Below are positions 51,861 through 62,019 of a stretch of DNA of 64,000 nucleotides, piece by piece (the stretch's first letter is position 1; each line of letters starts with the position of its first letter). The stretch lies in assembly GCA_902798685.1 (NCBI GenBank), contig CADBXO010000004.1:62001-126000 (forward strand), given 5' to 3'. This DNA is from an uncultured Bacteroidales bacterium. Lineage in GTDB: Bacteria > Bacteroidota > Bacteroidia > Bacteroidales > Bacteroidaceae. Below the pieces are notes generated by a model that did no database searches, had not been told where the DNA came from, and saw only the letters and a program-made list of their open reading frames with translations. The translations under genes were made by a program, and so were the position numbers.

Positions 51861-54800
51861 ATGAAAAGATTTAAATCTCTTACAAACCGTTCCGGGTTGT
51901 TTGGAGCAATTCTGGCTGTCATGGCCACAGTGTTCGGCGTAACTTCATGTAAGCCGGACTTTGACCTTGACAAAAGGTTCCCCGAATGGCTCGGTACAAG
52001 CATCTATGAGACTCTCAAGGAGGGCTTCAGAAATGACAGCACCGGTGAGCAGTACTCATTCAACACGTTCGTCAGACTAATCGAAGATCTGGATCAGGTC
52101 AGCGTTTTGGCCAAGACCGGCAGTAAGACCCTTTTTGTGGCCGATGACAAGGCATTCGAGCGTTTCTTCAAGAATTGCCCGTTCTTACTTGAAAACGGTG
52201 AGAGGGTAACCAGTTATGATCAGTTGAGCATAGCTCAGAAAACAATGATCCTGAACGGATCAATGCTTAACAACGTTTATCAGGTTGCAATGCTTTCAAG
52301 CAGCCCTGGAAGTGATCAGAACGGTAACGTGACTCCTCCGCTTCCCGGTACCTGTATGCGTAAGGTTTCCGCATCTACAGTCCTTGATACCATACCGGTT
52401 CTCAAGGCCAGCGACTTCCCCAAGCACAACGAACATTGGGACCGTCTTCGCACCAAGAACGCCGGCAGAGGCATCGTTCTTCTCCAGGATGGAACAAACA
52501 AGCCTATCATATTCTTTGTAAACAAGTTCCTTGTTGCAAAAAGAATTGACACTGATGACTATGATTTCCTGTTCCGTCTTGGCAAATACAGCAAGGTCGG
52601 CAAGCCTGCTCACAAGCCCGGTGATGCCAGCATTAACGGTACTTCAATAGCATGGCCCAACAAGAAGTGCTTCAACGGATTCCTCCACGTAATGGAAGAT
52701 GTAGTATATCTGTTGCCTAACATGGCCGATTACATTGCGACAAATCCCAACAGCCAGATATTCAGCTCTATTATCGAGCGTTTCGCTGTACCTACCTATT
52801 CACGCAATGACAGAGGCAGCCGTGACGAGAACATCAGAATGCTTCTTGATGCAGGTCTTATCAAGAGCACGGCTCTGGAGCAGGCTATGTCAGGAAACGC
52901 TGACTCTGTGTTTGTAAAGAAGTATCTCTCCAGCCGAGCCAGTGTCAGCCAACAGAACAAGTTCGTGGGACAGAGTACCGGCCTTGACGGAATTCCTGTC
53001 AAATCCGAGGCTATTCTCAGATTTGATCCGGGCTGGAACAGTTACATCGCATCCGTCAACGGAAGCAGTGCTGACGTAGCTATCCAGGAGGATATGGGCC
53101 TTATGATGGTTCCTCTGGATTCTGCTCTCATGCAGTGGTGGCTTGATGAGAGTCAGGTAGGCGCCCGACTCAGAGCCACATTCGGACTTAAGAAAGACAT
53201 GCCTGCCGCTTCCATGACCAAGGAAGATGTAATAGAGGATATGGCAGGTATTCCTTTGGATGTTGTTGTAGAACTTGTAAACAATAACATGCAGTATTCT
53301 CTGGTAAGTTCAGTTCCCAGTAAGTTCCAGAGCGTTCTTAACGATGCTCAGGATCCTTTCTTTGAGGACAAGACACGTACCGAGGCCGAGAACACTATCG
53401 ATGATGTGGTTATGTGCTGTAACGGTGCGGTCTATTTCACATCTACCGTATACGTACCTACTACATATAGGTCAGTAGCATATCCGGTTATCGTAAACCA
53501 GAAACTCAAGATCATTGACTACGCTATACGTAGCGATAAGAAACTGGCTTACAAGGCTTATCTGAACTCAATGGTGGCAGAGTACAGTTTCTTTGTTCCT
53601 CTGGTGGATTCCATAGGAACGGGTATCCCTGCATTCAAGGATAAACTTGTCTGGATAGATCCCGCTTCATTCTATCTTAAGGCAAACGGTCAGGGAAGCG
53701 TCAAAGTCATAGCATTCAGTTATGGCAAGCTGGATGAGACCGACCCGTTGGCTCAGCCAACTCTCATGGGTGACATCTATGATTATGATGTGGACAATGG
53801 TACATTCACCGAATTCGGCAAGAAGCTTGTCCTTAAGTTGAAACTGGACGGCGGTGAGTATGTTGCCGATGAAAGTGATGATGCCACTGCATTCTTCCGT
53901 AACAGGCTTCAGGACATTATGGATTACCATATTGTAATAGGTGATGTCGAGACTCCTACGGTAGCTGATCCCGAAGGCTACTCATACTTCAGGACCAAGG
54001 GTCGCGGTACCATCCGTTTCAAGGGTGTAGCAGATCCCGTCAACGACTATGAGAACATGATAGTCCAGGGAGGATGGCAGATTGAGAATGAAGGAAAGGG
54101 CGATGCCATTGAAAGACCTATAAAGGTGGTTCAGCGCGTTGACCTGTCCAAGAAGACTTCACTTACTCCCGGTAACGGCCGCACCTATATTATAGACCGT
54201 CCGTTGCAGACTTCCAGAAAATCAGTTTTTGACATCGTATCGGATTCAGTCAACTATCCTGAATTCACTACCTTCTATCATCTGATGAGTGATGCAGGAG
54301 TCTTTGCCGAGTTGTCAAACGGCAACAGTTTGGGTGCATCTAAGTGCGTTTCATCATTCAATACATACCATTATACTGTTTATGTTCCCACGAATGCGTC
54401 ACTGAAGACTCTCTATCAGAGCAGAGTCCTTCTGACCAAAAACCAGTTGGATTCAATCGAGAAAGCATACAATACAAATATTGTAGAGAGCATCAAGGAT
54501 GATTATGAGGATGAGGATGACTATAATCCCGCCAAGGTGGACAGCATCATTGGCGTAAGGTATCCTCCTTATCTAATGGCTCTTTCCATGGAACTGTTCG
54601 GAACCAAGGATAGTCTGAATGCAGTCAAGGCTGCAGCTCCTCTGAAAGCAGGTGAAACCAATGATGCCTACAGAGCTCGTTTCGGTGCGACTTTCTTTGT
54701 CAACAAGAAGAAAAATCAGATGAAGGATTTCGTCAACTATCATATTCAGGACAACTCTGTTTACATCGGTGCTGATTTCAATGCCGGTATTGATGACAGA

Positions 54801-55118
54801 ACAGGTCTGCCCGCCGAGAAGGCCGAGTATGAGACAGCATTCATGAACAGCAACCAGCAGTTCGTAAAACTCACCGTTAAGGGTGGCAATCATATCTACG
54901 TTACCGATAGGAAAGGCAATACCCGTCAGGTTCAGGAGATCAAGAGCCCGACAGACAAGCCCTACTATAATATAATGTGTCGTGAGTATGAGATCAAGCC
55001 TACCAGCGGAACCACATTGAGTGAGACCTCATATGAGTTGTTCTCAATAGAGACTTCATCATATGCTGTAATTCATCTGATTGATGAGCCGTTGTGCAAT
55101 GGTGTTTTGGATTTTTAA
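51861..55118 (+). CDS. Large lipoprotein with several FAS1 (fasciclin) domains
   Basis: A 1085-residue lipoprotein (lipobox FGVTSC, Cys30). Repeated FAS1-like patterns are visible: SKTLFVADDKAFERFF with FNGFLHVMEDVVYLLP; MMVPLDSALMQWWL with AVYFTSTVYVP; a central divergent unit; and YHYTVYVPTNASLKTLY with FVNYHIQDNSVYIG near the C-terminus, so perhaps four units. FAS1 domains bind glycans or proteins. Placed directly before SusC/SusD it may act as a surface glycan-binding protein like SusE/F, in place of the usual ones. It is 18 bases before the SusC gene. Confidence 0.82.
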   Translation: MKRFKSLTNRSGLFGAILAVMATVFGVTSCKPDFDLDKRFPEWLGTSIYETLKEGFRNDSTGEQYSFNTFVRLIEDLDQVSVLAKTGSKTLFVADDKAFERFFKNCPFLLENGERVTSYDQLSIAQKTMILNGSMLNNVYQVAMLSSSPGSDQNGNVTPPLPGTCMRKVSASTVLDTIPVLKASDFPKHNEHWDRLRTKNAGRGIVLLQDGTNKPIIFFVNKFLVAKRIDTDDYDFLFRLGKYSKVGKPAHKPGDASINGTSIAWPNKKCFNGFLHVMEDVVYLLPNMADYIATNPNSQIFSSIIERFAVPTYSRNDRGSRDENIRMLLDAGLIKSTALEQAMSGNADSVFVKKYLSSRASVSQQNKFVGQSTGLDGIPVKSEAILRFDPGWNSYIASVNGSSADVAIQEDMGLMMVPLDSALMQWWLDESQVGARLRATFGLKKDMPAASMTKEDVIEDMAGIPLDVVVELVNNNMQYSLVSSVPSKFQSVLNDAQDPFFEDKTRTEAENTIDDVVMCCNGAVYFTSTVYVPTTYRSVAYPVIVNQKLKIIDYAIRSDKKLAYKAYLNSMVAEYSFFVPLVDSIGTGIPAFKDKLVWIDPASFYLKANGQGSVKVIAFSYGKLDETDPLAQPTLMGDIYDYDVDNGTFTEFGKKLVLKLKLDGGEYVADESDDATAFFRNRLQDIMDYHIVIGDVETPTVADPEGYSYFRTKGRGTIRFKGVADPVNDYENMIVQGGWQIENEGKGDAIERPIKVVQRVDLSKKTSLTPGNGRTYIIDRPLQTSRKSVFDIVSDSVNYPEFTTFYHLMSDAGVFAELSNGNSLGASKCVSSFNTYHYTVYVPTNASLKTLYQSRVLLTKNQLDSIEKAYNTNIVESIKDDYEDEDDYNPAKVDSIIGVRYPPYLMALSMELFGTKDSLNAVKAAAPLKAGETNDAYRARFGATFFVNKKKNQMKDFVNYHIQDNSVYIGADFNAGIDDRTGLPAEKAEYETAFMNSNQQFVKLTVKGGNHIYVTDRKGNTRQVQEIKSPTDKPYYNIMCREYEIKPTSGTTLSETSYELFSIETSSYAVIHLIDEPLCNGVLDF

Positions 55119-55136
55119 TAAGCAAACATACAGAAA

Positions 55137-58100
55137 ATGAAATATACTGACAGATTATTTAGAGGGGCTTTGGCCATATTGATGGCTTTAACGCCCGGTT
55201 TGCTTCAGGCACAGAAGGCCGGTGATGTCATCAGTGGTGTCATTGAGGACAATGAAGGCCCGATGATGATGGTGAATGTGACTGAGAGAGACGCAGCTGA
55301 CCGTATCGTGGCTCACGCCATTACTGATATGGAGGGTAACTTCTCTTTCCGTCTGGTTAATCCCAGTGACCGTCTTCAGGTTACATACGTAGGTTATGAG
55401 ACCGTTGATATCCCTATCGACAAGGTCTATTTTGAGATAAAGATGAAGGAGGCAGGTGAGCTTCCTACAGTTGAGATTACCGCAGAACGTGTACAGCAGA
55501 CCACCGGTCTTGCCATTCCTCTGCGTGAGGCATCAAGCGTAGTCCAGACCATTAACATGGAGGACTTTGAGGGCCTGGGTATTACAACAGTCGATGAGGC
55601 TCTTCAGGGTCAGGTTGCAGGACTTGATATCGTGTTTGACTCCGGTGACCTGGGAGCACGTTCATCAATGCGTCTGCGTGGTCAGTCAACCCTTACCGGT
55701 GACGGTAACCCGCTGATCGTAATTGACGGTATCATCCTTTCAATTGATGATAATACCAAGAACCAGTTCGCCGATGGTTTGAATGCTTATCTGGATGCCG
55801 GTATCGAGGCCCAGTTCGAGCAGGACCGTCTGGCTGAGTTGCTCAGTATCAACCCGGCCGATATCGCATCAATATCATTCCTTAAGGATGCGTCTGCAAC
55901 AGCCATCTGGGGTATGCGCGGTGCTAACGGTGTTATGGAAATCACAACCAAGCGCGGACAGCGCGGTGCAACACGTGTCAACTATCAGTACCGTCTCAAC
56001 GCCAATTTCCAGCCTAACGGTTACAACTACCTGAACGGTGATCAGTACACAATGTTCGTAAAGGAGTCTCTGTTCAACCCGCTGTTGAACGACAACAAGA
56101 CCAACGATATCTGGGAGATCAACTACGTCAAGACCAAGCCCGAATATGAGATGTGGAATGACAATACCGACTGGGTGAATGCAGTCAAGAGGGTGGGTAT
56201 CTCTCATTCACACAACCTCTCAGTATCCGGTGGTGGTGACAAGGCCCAGTTCCGTATATCTACCAGTTTCGATAACGAGACCGGTTCAGTAATCGGACAG
56301 AAACTTAACCGTTTCACAACCCGTGTAAACTTTGACTACTTTGTATCAGAGCGTATCAAGGTTCAGACTAACTTCTCATTGTCTTACTCTAACAACCGTA
56401 GAAGCGGTAACACTGCCGTAAGCAGTGCTCAGGAGATGATGCCTAACCTTGCCATCTATTATGAGGATCCTCTTACCGGTGAGCCCACCGGCGTTTACTA
56501 CCTGATGCCCGATAATTCATCGCGTGACCTGCCTAAGCAGGGTAACCCGTTGCTGGAGGCCGAAGAGAAGGAGAGTTACAGCATTAACCTGAACGTTAAC
56601 CCTGACTTCCACATCACTTATAACCTGTTGGGACTTGAGAACAACCAGACACGTCTTATCTATGAAGGTCAGGTTCAGTTCGGTGTTACAAACAGCAGCA
56701 GTGAGAGTTATACTCCCCAGACCCTGGATCGTAAGGGCTGGAACGGAGGTGGCTCAAACAAGACCTCAAGCAGTGCCAACAAGAACTCTTCAATCAACAC
56801 ACAGCATTCACTTACTTTTATTCCGCATCTTAAGAACCCCAACCACAGCATTCAGGCTTTGGCCCGACTGACGGTTCAGAACAGTAACGGAAAGAATATG
56901 AGTACCGGACTTTCAGGACTTCCTTCAGGTTCATTCAAGTCTGTAGGTCTTCCCGGTACTATAGACGACATGTCAACCAGCGCAAACCGCAACCGCAGCG
57001 TTGGTGTTTCAACCCAGATTCACTACTCTTACAAGAGTAAGTATTCTGTCACTTTCACCACCCGTTCCGATGGTACAACACGTACCGGTAACGCCAAGAA
57101 GTGGGGAACCTTCCCTGCAGCATCAGCACGTTGGAACGTATCTGATGAGAAGTGGTTTGACAACATCCGTGAAAGCGGTCTGCTTACAATGGCCGGATTC
57201 ACAGCCAGCTGGGGTTATACCGGTAACGCTCCGGGCGGTGACGATATGTTCCGCAGCCGTTACTCTTCAGGTAACTCATATATGGGACAAGCTACCATTT
57301 ATCCCGCAAACATCAGACTCAGTGATTTCCAGTGGGAGGAGAAAACCGAGTGGAACTTCGGTCTGAATCTGGGTATGTTCTATGATAAACTGACTGCAAA
57401 CATCAACTTCTATCATTCTACAAGTGACAAGCTCATCAATAACAACTATCCTATTCCTTCATCTTCAGGTTTTTCATCACTGAGCGCCGTAAACGACGGT
57501 AAGATGCAGAATGAGGGATGGGATTTGAGCATCTCGGCAGGCCGTATCTACTCCACCAAACTTGCAGGTAAGGACTTCAGCCTGGGCGCCAATGTAAACT
57601 TCGGTGACAACACCAACCAGGTGCTTGAGATGAATGAGGTTGTCCTTAAGAGCTGGCAGCAGGATTTTGATATGAACAATCCTCATAACAAGTACCTCTC
57701 ATACGTAGCCCTCAATAACTCTTACGGTTCAATCTACGGTTTCAAGTGGAAGGGTATTTATCAGTACACTGACTACAGTGAGGTTGAGGTTCCCGGCGTA
57801 AGCGGTCCTAACGCTCCTGTAGTAAGGGATGCTGACGGAAACGTAATTCTGGATTCCAAGGGCAAGCCCATGCCAATGGTATTCGGCTTCGGCAAACTCA
57901 CCAATCCTTACAAGTTCGTAGGTGGTGACGTTGAGTATGAAGATATCAACCATGACGGTAACATCAACGAACTTGATATAGTTTACCTGGGTAGTTCTCT
58001 GCCTAAACTGAACGGTGGTTTCAGCGTCCGTATGTCATGGGGCCGTCTTTCATGGAACAACAACTTCAACTTCCGTTACGGAAACCGTATCGTAAACGCT

Positions 58101-58490
58101 TCACGTCTGGGTGCTGAGGCTCCCCGTGAACTCCGTAACGTTATGGCTGCCATCAACTGGCGCTGGCGTGTTGAGGGTGATATAACTGAGGTTCCCCGCG
58201 CACTTTACAAGTATGGTTACAATGACCTGGGTTCAGACCGTTACGTAGAGGATGGTTCTTTCCTGCGTTGGACTTCAACTTCTTTGAATTATTCACTTGA
58301 TCCTAAGATTACCAAGAAGATTCATCTCAGCAATGTAAGCTTCAACTTCAACATCAACAACCTTGCAACCTGGACAAAGTATACCGGTCTTGATCCTGAG
58401 GTCAGCTCCGGACGTGGTCAGGTAGCTACTGATAACAGCCGAACCCCGCGTGCACGCAGGCTCACGTTCGGTGTCAATGTGAATTTCTAA
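55137..58490 (+). CDS. SusC-like TonB-dependent outer-membrane transporter
   Basis: A 1117-residue SusC/RagA protein. A signal peptide (ALAILMALTPGLLQAQ) is followed by a carboxypeptidase-regulatory-like domain (GDVISGVIEDNEGPMMMVNV), the plug (VDEALQGQVAGLDIVFDSGD, RLRGQSTLTGDGNPLIVIDG) and the long beta barrel ending RRLTFGVNVNF, with the aromatic C-terminal residue needed for outer-membrane insertion. It would import oligosaccharides bound by the SusD-like partner encoded 20 bases downstream. Confidence 0.95.
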   Translation: MKYTDRLFRGALAILMALTPGLLQAQKAGDVISGVIEDNEGPMMMVNVTERDAADRIVAHAITDMEGNFSFRLVNPSDRLQVTYVGYETVDIPIDKVYFEIKMKEAGELPTVEITAERVQQTTGLAIPLREASSVVQTINMEDFEGLGITTVDEALQGQVAGLDIVFDSGDLGARSSMRLRGQSTLTGDGNPLIVIDGIILSIDDNTKNQFADGLNAYLDAGIEAQFEQDRLAELLSINPADIASISFLKDASATAIWGMRGANGVMEITTKRGQRGATRVNYQYRLNANFQPNGYNYLNGDQYTMFVKESLFNPLLNDNKTNDIWEINYVKTKPEYEMWNDNTDWVNAVKRVGISHSHNLSVSGGGDKAQFRISTSFDNETGSVIGQKLNRFTTRVNFDYFVSERIKVQTNFSLSYSNNRRSGNTAVSSAQEMMPNLAIYYEDPLTGEPTGVYYLMPDNSSRDLPKQGNPLLEAEEKESYSINLNVNPDFHITYNLLGLENNQTRLIYEGQVQFGVTNSSSESYTPQTLDRKGWNGGGSNKTSSSANKNSSINTQHSLTFIPHLKNPNHSIQALARLTVQNSNGKNMSTGLSGLPSGSFKSVGLPGTIDDMSTSANRNRSVGVSTQIHYSYKSKYSVTFTTRSDGTTRTGNAKKWGTFPAASARWNVSDEKWFDNIRESGLLTMAGFTASWGYTGNAPGGDDMFRSRYSSGNSYMGQATIYPANIRLSDFQWEEKTEWNFGLNLGMFYDKLTANINFYHSTSDKLINNNYPIPSSSGFSSLSAVNDGKMQNEGWDLSISAGRIYSTKLAGKDFSLGANVNFGDNTNQVLEMNEVVLKSWQQDFDMNNPHNKYLSYVALNNSYGSIYGFKWKGIYQYTDYSEVEVPGVSGPNAPVVRDADGNVILDSKGKPMPMVFGFGKLTNPYKFVGGDVEYEDINHDGNINELDIVYLGSSLPKLNGGFSVRMSWGRLSWNNNFNFRYGNRIVNASRLGAEAPRELRNVMAAINWRWRVEGDITEVPRALYKYGYNDLGSDRYVEDGSFLRWTSTSLNYSLDPKITKKIHLSNVSFNFNINNLATWTKYTGLDPEVSSGRGQVATDNSRTPRARRLTFGVNVNF

Positions 58491-58510
58491 TCCTAAAGAC
58501 GAATAATGAT

Positions 58511-60256
58511 ATGAAACATATAAAATCATTAATTTTAGCAACACTGTTAGGGGCGTCATTCACATCATGTAATGATTTCCTTAACCTGGAACCCTTGAAC
58601 GATATCGTTCTGGAGAACTTCTGGACAGACAAGTCTGATGTCGAGACAGCGCTGTTGGGCGTATATGAAGCCCTTGCGTCATCTGACTGCATAAAGCGTA
58701 TTTGCTTATGGGGCGAGATTCGTGCCGACAATTATGTTGAAGGCAATCAGACCAGTGAGGATATCCGTCAGTTATTGCGTGAGAACCTGATATATACCAA
58801 TTCATATTGCAACTATGTATCATTCTATAACGTGATCAACCGTGCCAATACAATACTCTACTTTGCTCCCCAGGTGGCCGAGAAAGACCCGAACTACCTG
58901 TATGATGAGCTTCTGGCACATGAGGCCGAGGCCATTACCCTGCGTTGTCTGAGTTATTTTTACCTTATCCGTTCTTTCCACGATGTACCATACGTACTGG
59001 AACCTTCAATCGATGATGAAGGCGGTCGTGCCAAGTTCTATGTTCCGCAGAGCTCTTTTGAGGATATTCTGGATTCTCTGATCACTGATCTGGAGCATGT
59101 CAAGAAATATGCCGTCAATAAATATGCAAGTGTGGATGCCAATACCGGCCGTATCACCAGGGCTACTATTTGTGCCTTGCTTGCAGACATGTATCTGTGG
59201 CGCGGACGTGCCGATGACTGGGACAAGTGCATAGCAGTTTGCGAGGAGGTCAATACTCTCAAGAGAGCTGATTATGACAAAATCAAGGGTAAGGAGGGAC
59301 AACTGAGTGACCTCAGGTTGTACAACAACTATCCTCTTATATCCGATGTATGGGATGAGGATTATCTGGGCAATGCTTTCTATGAGATTTTCGGAATAGG
59401 AAACTCTTTTGAGTCCCTGTTTGAACTCCCTTACAGTATTGATGTAAAGAACCCCACCAAAGGTTTCTACCTGAGTACATGGATGAACCAGACCAATTAC
59501 GGAGAACTCAAGGTGTTCCCCAAGATAGGTGATTCATTCAGCGGTACAGGAAATGATGTATTTGAGCAGCCTCTTGATAACAGGTACTATCATAACGTAT
59601 TTGACTTCAGTGGTGATCCTAGCCAATACATGCCTGGTAAATATATTATCAGTGATCTTGAGGTTTACATAAGCGGAGGAGATATTGCATTAGACTATAC
59701 TTCATACCGCGGCAGTGAGAACAGCGCCCAGGCCAACTGGATCATCTACCGTTACTCGGAGGTTCTTCTGTTTGAGGCCGAGGCATATCTGGCAAAAGCC
59801 AGGAGAGCCGGTGACGGCAGTGAAGATGCCAAGACTTTCAAGAGCAAGGCTTTCGATCTGATTGACGCCGTCAACAAGCGCGCCATCGGTATCGATAATG
59901 AAAAGATTGAGAAGACAGACCCCAAGACCCTTGAAACCATGGGTTATAAGACTGCTACACTTGAGGAGATGGAGAACCTCCTCTTGAAGGAGCGTCGCCG
60001 TGAATTGATGTTTGAGGGAAAACGCTGGTATGATCTGGTCCGTTTCTCACGTCGTGAAGGTAATCAGGAACGTTTGATCAAAGCAATTGATGCAAGGCAT
60101 GACGGTGCAACCATGAGTGCCATCAAGATCAAACTCAGAAATCCTTATGCCATGTACTTCCCGATTGCCAGGGATGAGATGCGTAAGAGCGAGGGATACC
60201 TTAAGCAGAATCCTGCTTACAAGGATGATGAGAAGATTGAACAGTCTTCACATTGA
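58511..60256 (+). CDS. SusD-like glycan-binding lipoprotein
   Basis: A 581-residue RagB/SusD protein. The lipobox is LGASFTSC (Cys20), followed by FLNLEPLNDIVLENFW, a usual SusD start. TPR-like helices include EAEAITLRCLSYFYLIRSF and NAQANW-type segments, and the C-terminal motif RRRELMFEGKRWYDLVRFSR is diagnostic. It forms the lid of the SusC-like transporter encoded upstream. The sugar specificity is not predictable; the GH43 gene suggests arabinose- or xylose-containing glycans. Confidence 0.94.
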   Translation: MKHIKSLILATLLGASFTSCNDFLNLEPLNDIVLENFWTDKSDVETALLGVYEALASSDCIKRICLWGEIRADNYVEGNQTSEDIRQLLRENLIYTNSYCNYVSFYNVINRANTILYFAPQVAEKDPNYLYDELLAHEAEAITLRCLSYFYLIRSFHDVPYVLEPSIDDEGGRAKFYVPQSSFEDILDSLITDLEHVKKYAVNKYASVDANTGRITRATICALLADMYLWRGRADDWDKCIAVCEEVNTLKRADYDKIKGKEGQLSDLRLYNNYPLISDVWDEDYLGNAFYEIFGIGNSFESLFELPYSIDVKNPTKGFYLSTWMNQTNYGELKVFPKIGDSFSGTGNDVFEQPLDNRYYHNVFDFSGDPSQYMPGKYIISDLEVYISGGDIALDYTSYRGSENSAQANWIIYRYSEVLLFEAEAYLAKARRAGDGSEDAKTFKSKAFDLIDAVNKRAIGIDNEKIEKTDPKTLETMGYKTATLEEMENLLLKERRRELMFEGKRWYDLVRFSRREGNQERLIKAIDARHDGATMSAIKIKLRNPYAMYFPIARDEMRKSEGYLKQNPAYKDDEKIEQSSH

Positions 60257-60283
60257 TTAGTTTGAACTTTAACAGATAAAGAT

Positions 60284-62005
60284 ATGAAGAAGTTTTTCAC
60301 TATAAGCAAAACCGTTCTGTTGGCAGCTGTTCTGGTTGCATTCGGATCATGCAAGGATGCATGGAATGATCACTACAGCTTCAAGGAGACGGAGAGCAAG
60401 TATCCGGTCGATAAACTGGCCGAGACACTGAAACTGAAATCCGGTGACGGTTTCAGCAATTTCTATGAAGCCCTTCGCACAACAAAGATGTGTGACAAGC
60501 ATGGCAGACCTATTGATATCACATACCTGGAACTTCTTGAGGAGGATCAGTTCCTTACCGTATGGGCTCCGTCCAACAGTTCAGTTGATGACTGGTCACT
60601 CTATACCAAGAAGGACAAGACCAATGCTGAGCACAAGGAGGTAGGTGAAAAGTTCATTATGAACCATATAGCCCGTTTCAAACACTCAGTTGGTGACGGT
60701 ACTGATGAGAAGATCTATATGATGAACGGAAAACCTTACCGTTCAACCGCCACAGACATCGCAGGTCAGAAATACCATGCAGATGACAAGAATATCCGTT
60801 GCAGCAACGGTGTCCTGCATTGCATTGACGGCTCACTCGGATATCTCCCTAACCTGTATGAGTTCATCACTACTGATCCCAGATACAAGGATGCATTCGG
60901 AAAGTGGTACAAGAGTTACACCGTAAAGGAACTGGATCTCGGCAAGAGTGTTGCACAGGGTGTAAATGAAAACGGTGAGATGGTTTACGTCGATTCCGTT
61001 ATGACAGAGTCCAGCGATCTGATGAGATATTTCGGTTACATCAATTCAGAGGACAGCACCTATGCGATGCTGTTGCCTACTCCCGAAGTATTTGCATCCA
61101 CCTTTGACCGTATCAAGGAACATTTTGTTTACAGGGAGGATGACCTTAACAATGATTCCCTGCAGAAGTACTATACATACGGCTTTATGATGTGTGACAT
61201 GGTTTTCAATACCAACAAGAAGGTCAACATTTATCTGCCGGATTCAATTTTCTCAACCCAGTACTACGCTTATGAGAACCGCAGGGATAACAAGCCTTAC
61301 CATATCTTTGGCAAACCTTACCAGCCAGGCGGTATATTTGGCAGCTGTATTGATTCTGTAGTCTGCAGTAACGGTGTTGTTTACATAGTAGATCAGTGGC
61401 CCATCAAGGATGAACTTTCATATCTTCGTCCCATACGACTGGAGGCCGAGGACTACTCAGGCAACCTGTCAAGATTTGTTGTGTCTTATGTGAACATCAA
61501 GTCATTCAACGGTCGTGAATATGAGGAGCCCGTAAAGATTATGAGACTTTACATGAAGGGTATGGACAAGTGGGATGCACAGTTCTATATAGGCCATACC
61601 CTGAAGGGTAAATATAAAGTGAAGATAGTTGTTGCTCCCAACATCCTCACAAATGTATCTGACGGTCAGGGCGGCACCAAACCTCTGCCTTTCAAGATAC
61701 ATCCCAAGATTCTTTATGATACTCCCACCATGTATGATTCAGTACTTGTTGATTCTACCGGATACGATACAGTAGTAAATCCCAGAACCGGACGTATAAG
61801 ACTGGTTCCGGCTGATTACACAATCACCAATAACGTATATGATCTGGATACCATAGAGTTGGGAGTTGTTGACATACCTTACTCAAGTTACGATATGAAA
61901 CAGTCAAGACTCTCAGTCGTATTAAGCAGTAAAGTTGAAAATACTGCCAAGAATACCAGCGAGTTGTGGCTTGACTGCTTTATTTTGGAACCTGTTGTTG
62001 AATAA
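60284..62005 (+). CDS. FAS1-domain lipoprotein
   Basis: A 573-residue lipoprotein (lipobox VAFGSC, Cys23). A FAS1-like unit is seen from SNFYEALRTTKMC and FLTVWAPSNSSVDDW to IRCSNGVLHCIDGSLGYLP; a second, weaker one ends SVVCSNGVVYIVDQWP. The last 180 residues (RPIRLEAEDYSGNLSR onward) are rich in beta strands and may be a carbohydrate-binding-like domain. It follows the SusD-like gene by 27 bases and precedes a second SusC-like gene, in the position where SusE/F-type binding proteins are usually encoded. Confidence 0.82.
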   Translation: MKKFFTISKTVLLAAVLVAFGSCKDAWNDHYSFKETESKYPVDKLAETLKLKSGDGFSNFYEALRTTKMCDKHGRPIDITYLELLEEDQFLTVWAPSNSSVDDWSLYTKKDKTNAEHKEVGEKFIMNHIARFKHSVGDGTDEKIYMMNGKPYRSTATDIAGQKYHADDKNIRCSNGVLHCIDGSLGYLPNLYEFITTDPRYKDAFGKWYKSYTVKELDLGKSVAQGVNENGEMVYVDSVMTESSDLMRYFGYINSEDSTYAMLLPTPEVFASTFDRIKEHFVYREDDLNNDSLQKYYTYGFMMCDMVFNTNKKVNIYLPDSIFSTQYYAYENRRDNKPYHIFGKPYQPGGIFGSCIDSVVCSNGVVYIVDQWPIKDELSYLRPIRLEAEDYSGNLSRFVVSYVNIKSFNGREYEEPVKIMRLYMKGMDKWDAQFYIGHTLKGKYKVKIVVAPNILTNVSDGQGGTKPLPFKIHPKILYDTPTMYDSVLVDSTGYDTVVNPRTGRIRLVPADYTITNNVYDLDTIELGVVDIPYSSYDMKQSRLSVVLSSKVENTAKNTSELWLDCFILEPVVE

Positions 62006-62019
62006 TAAAAGAATAGAAT

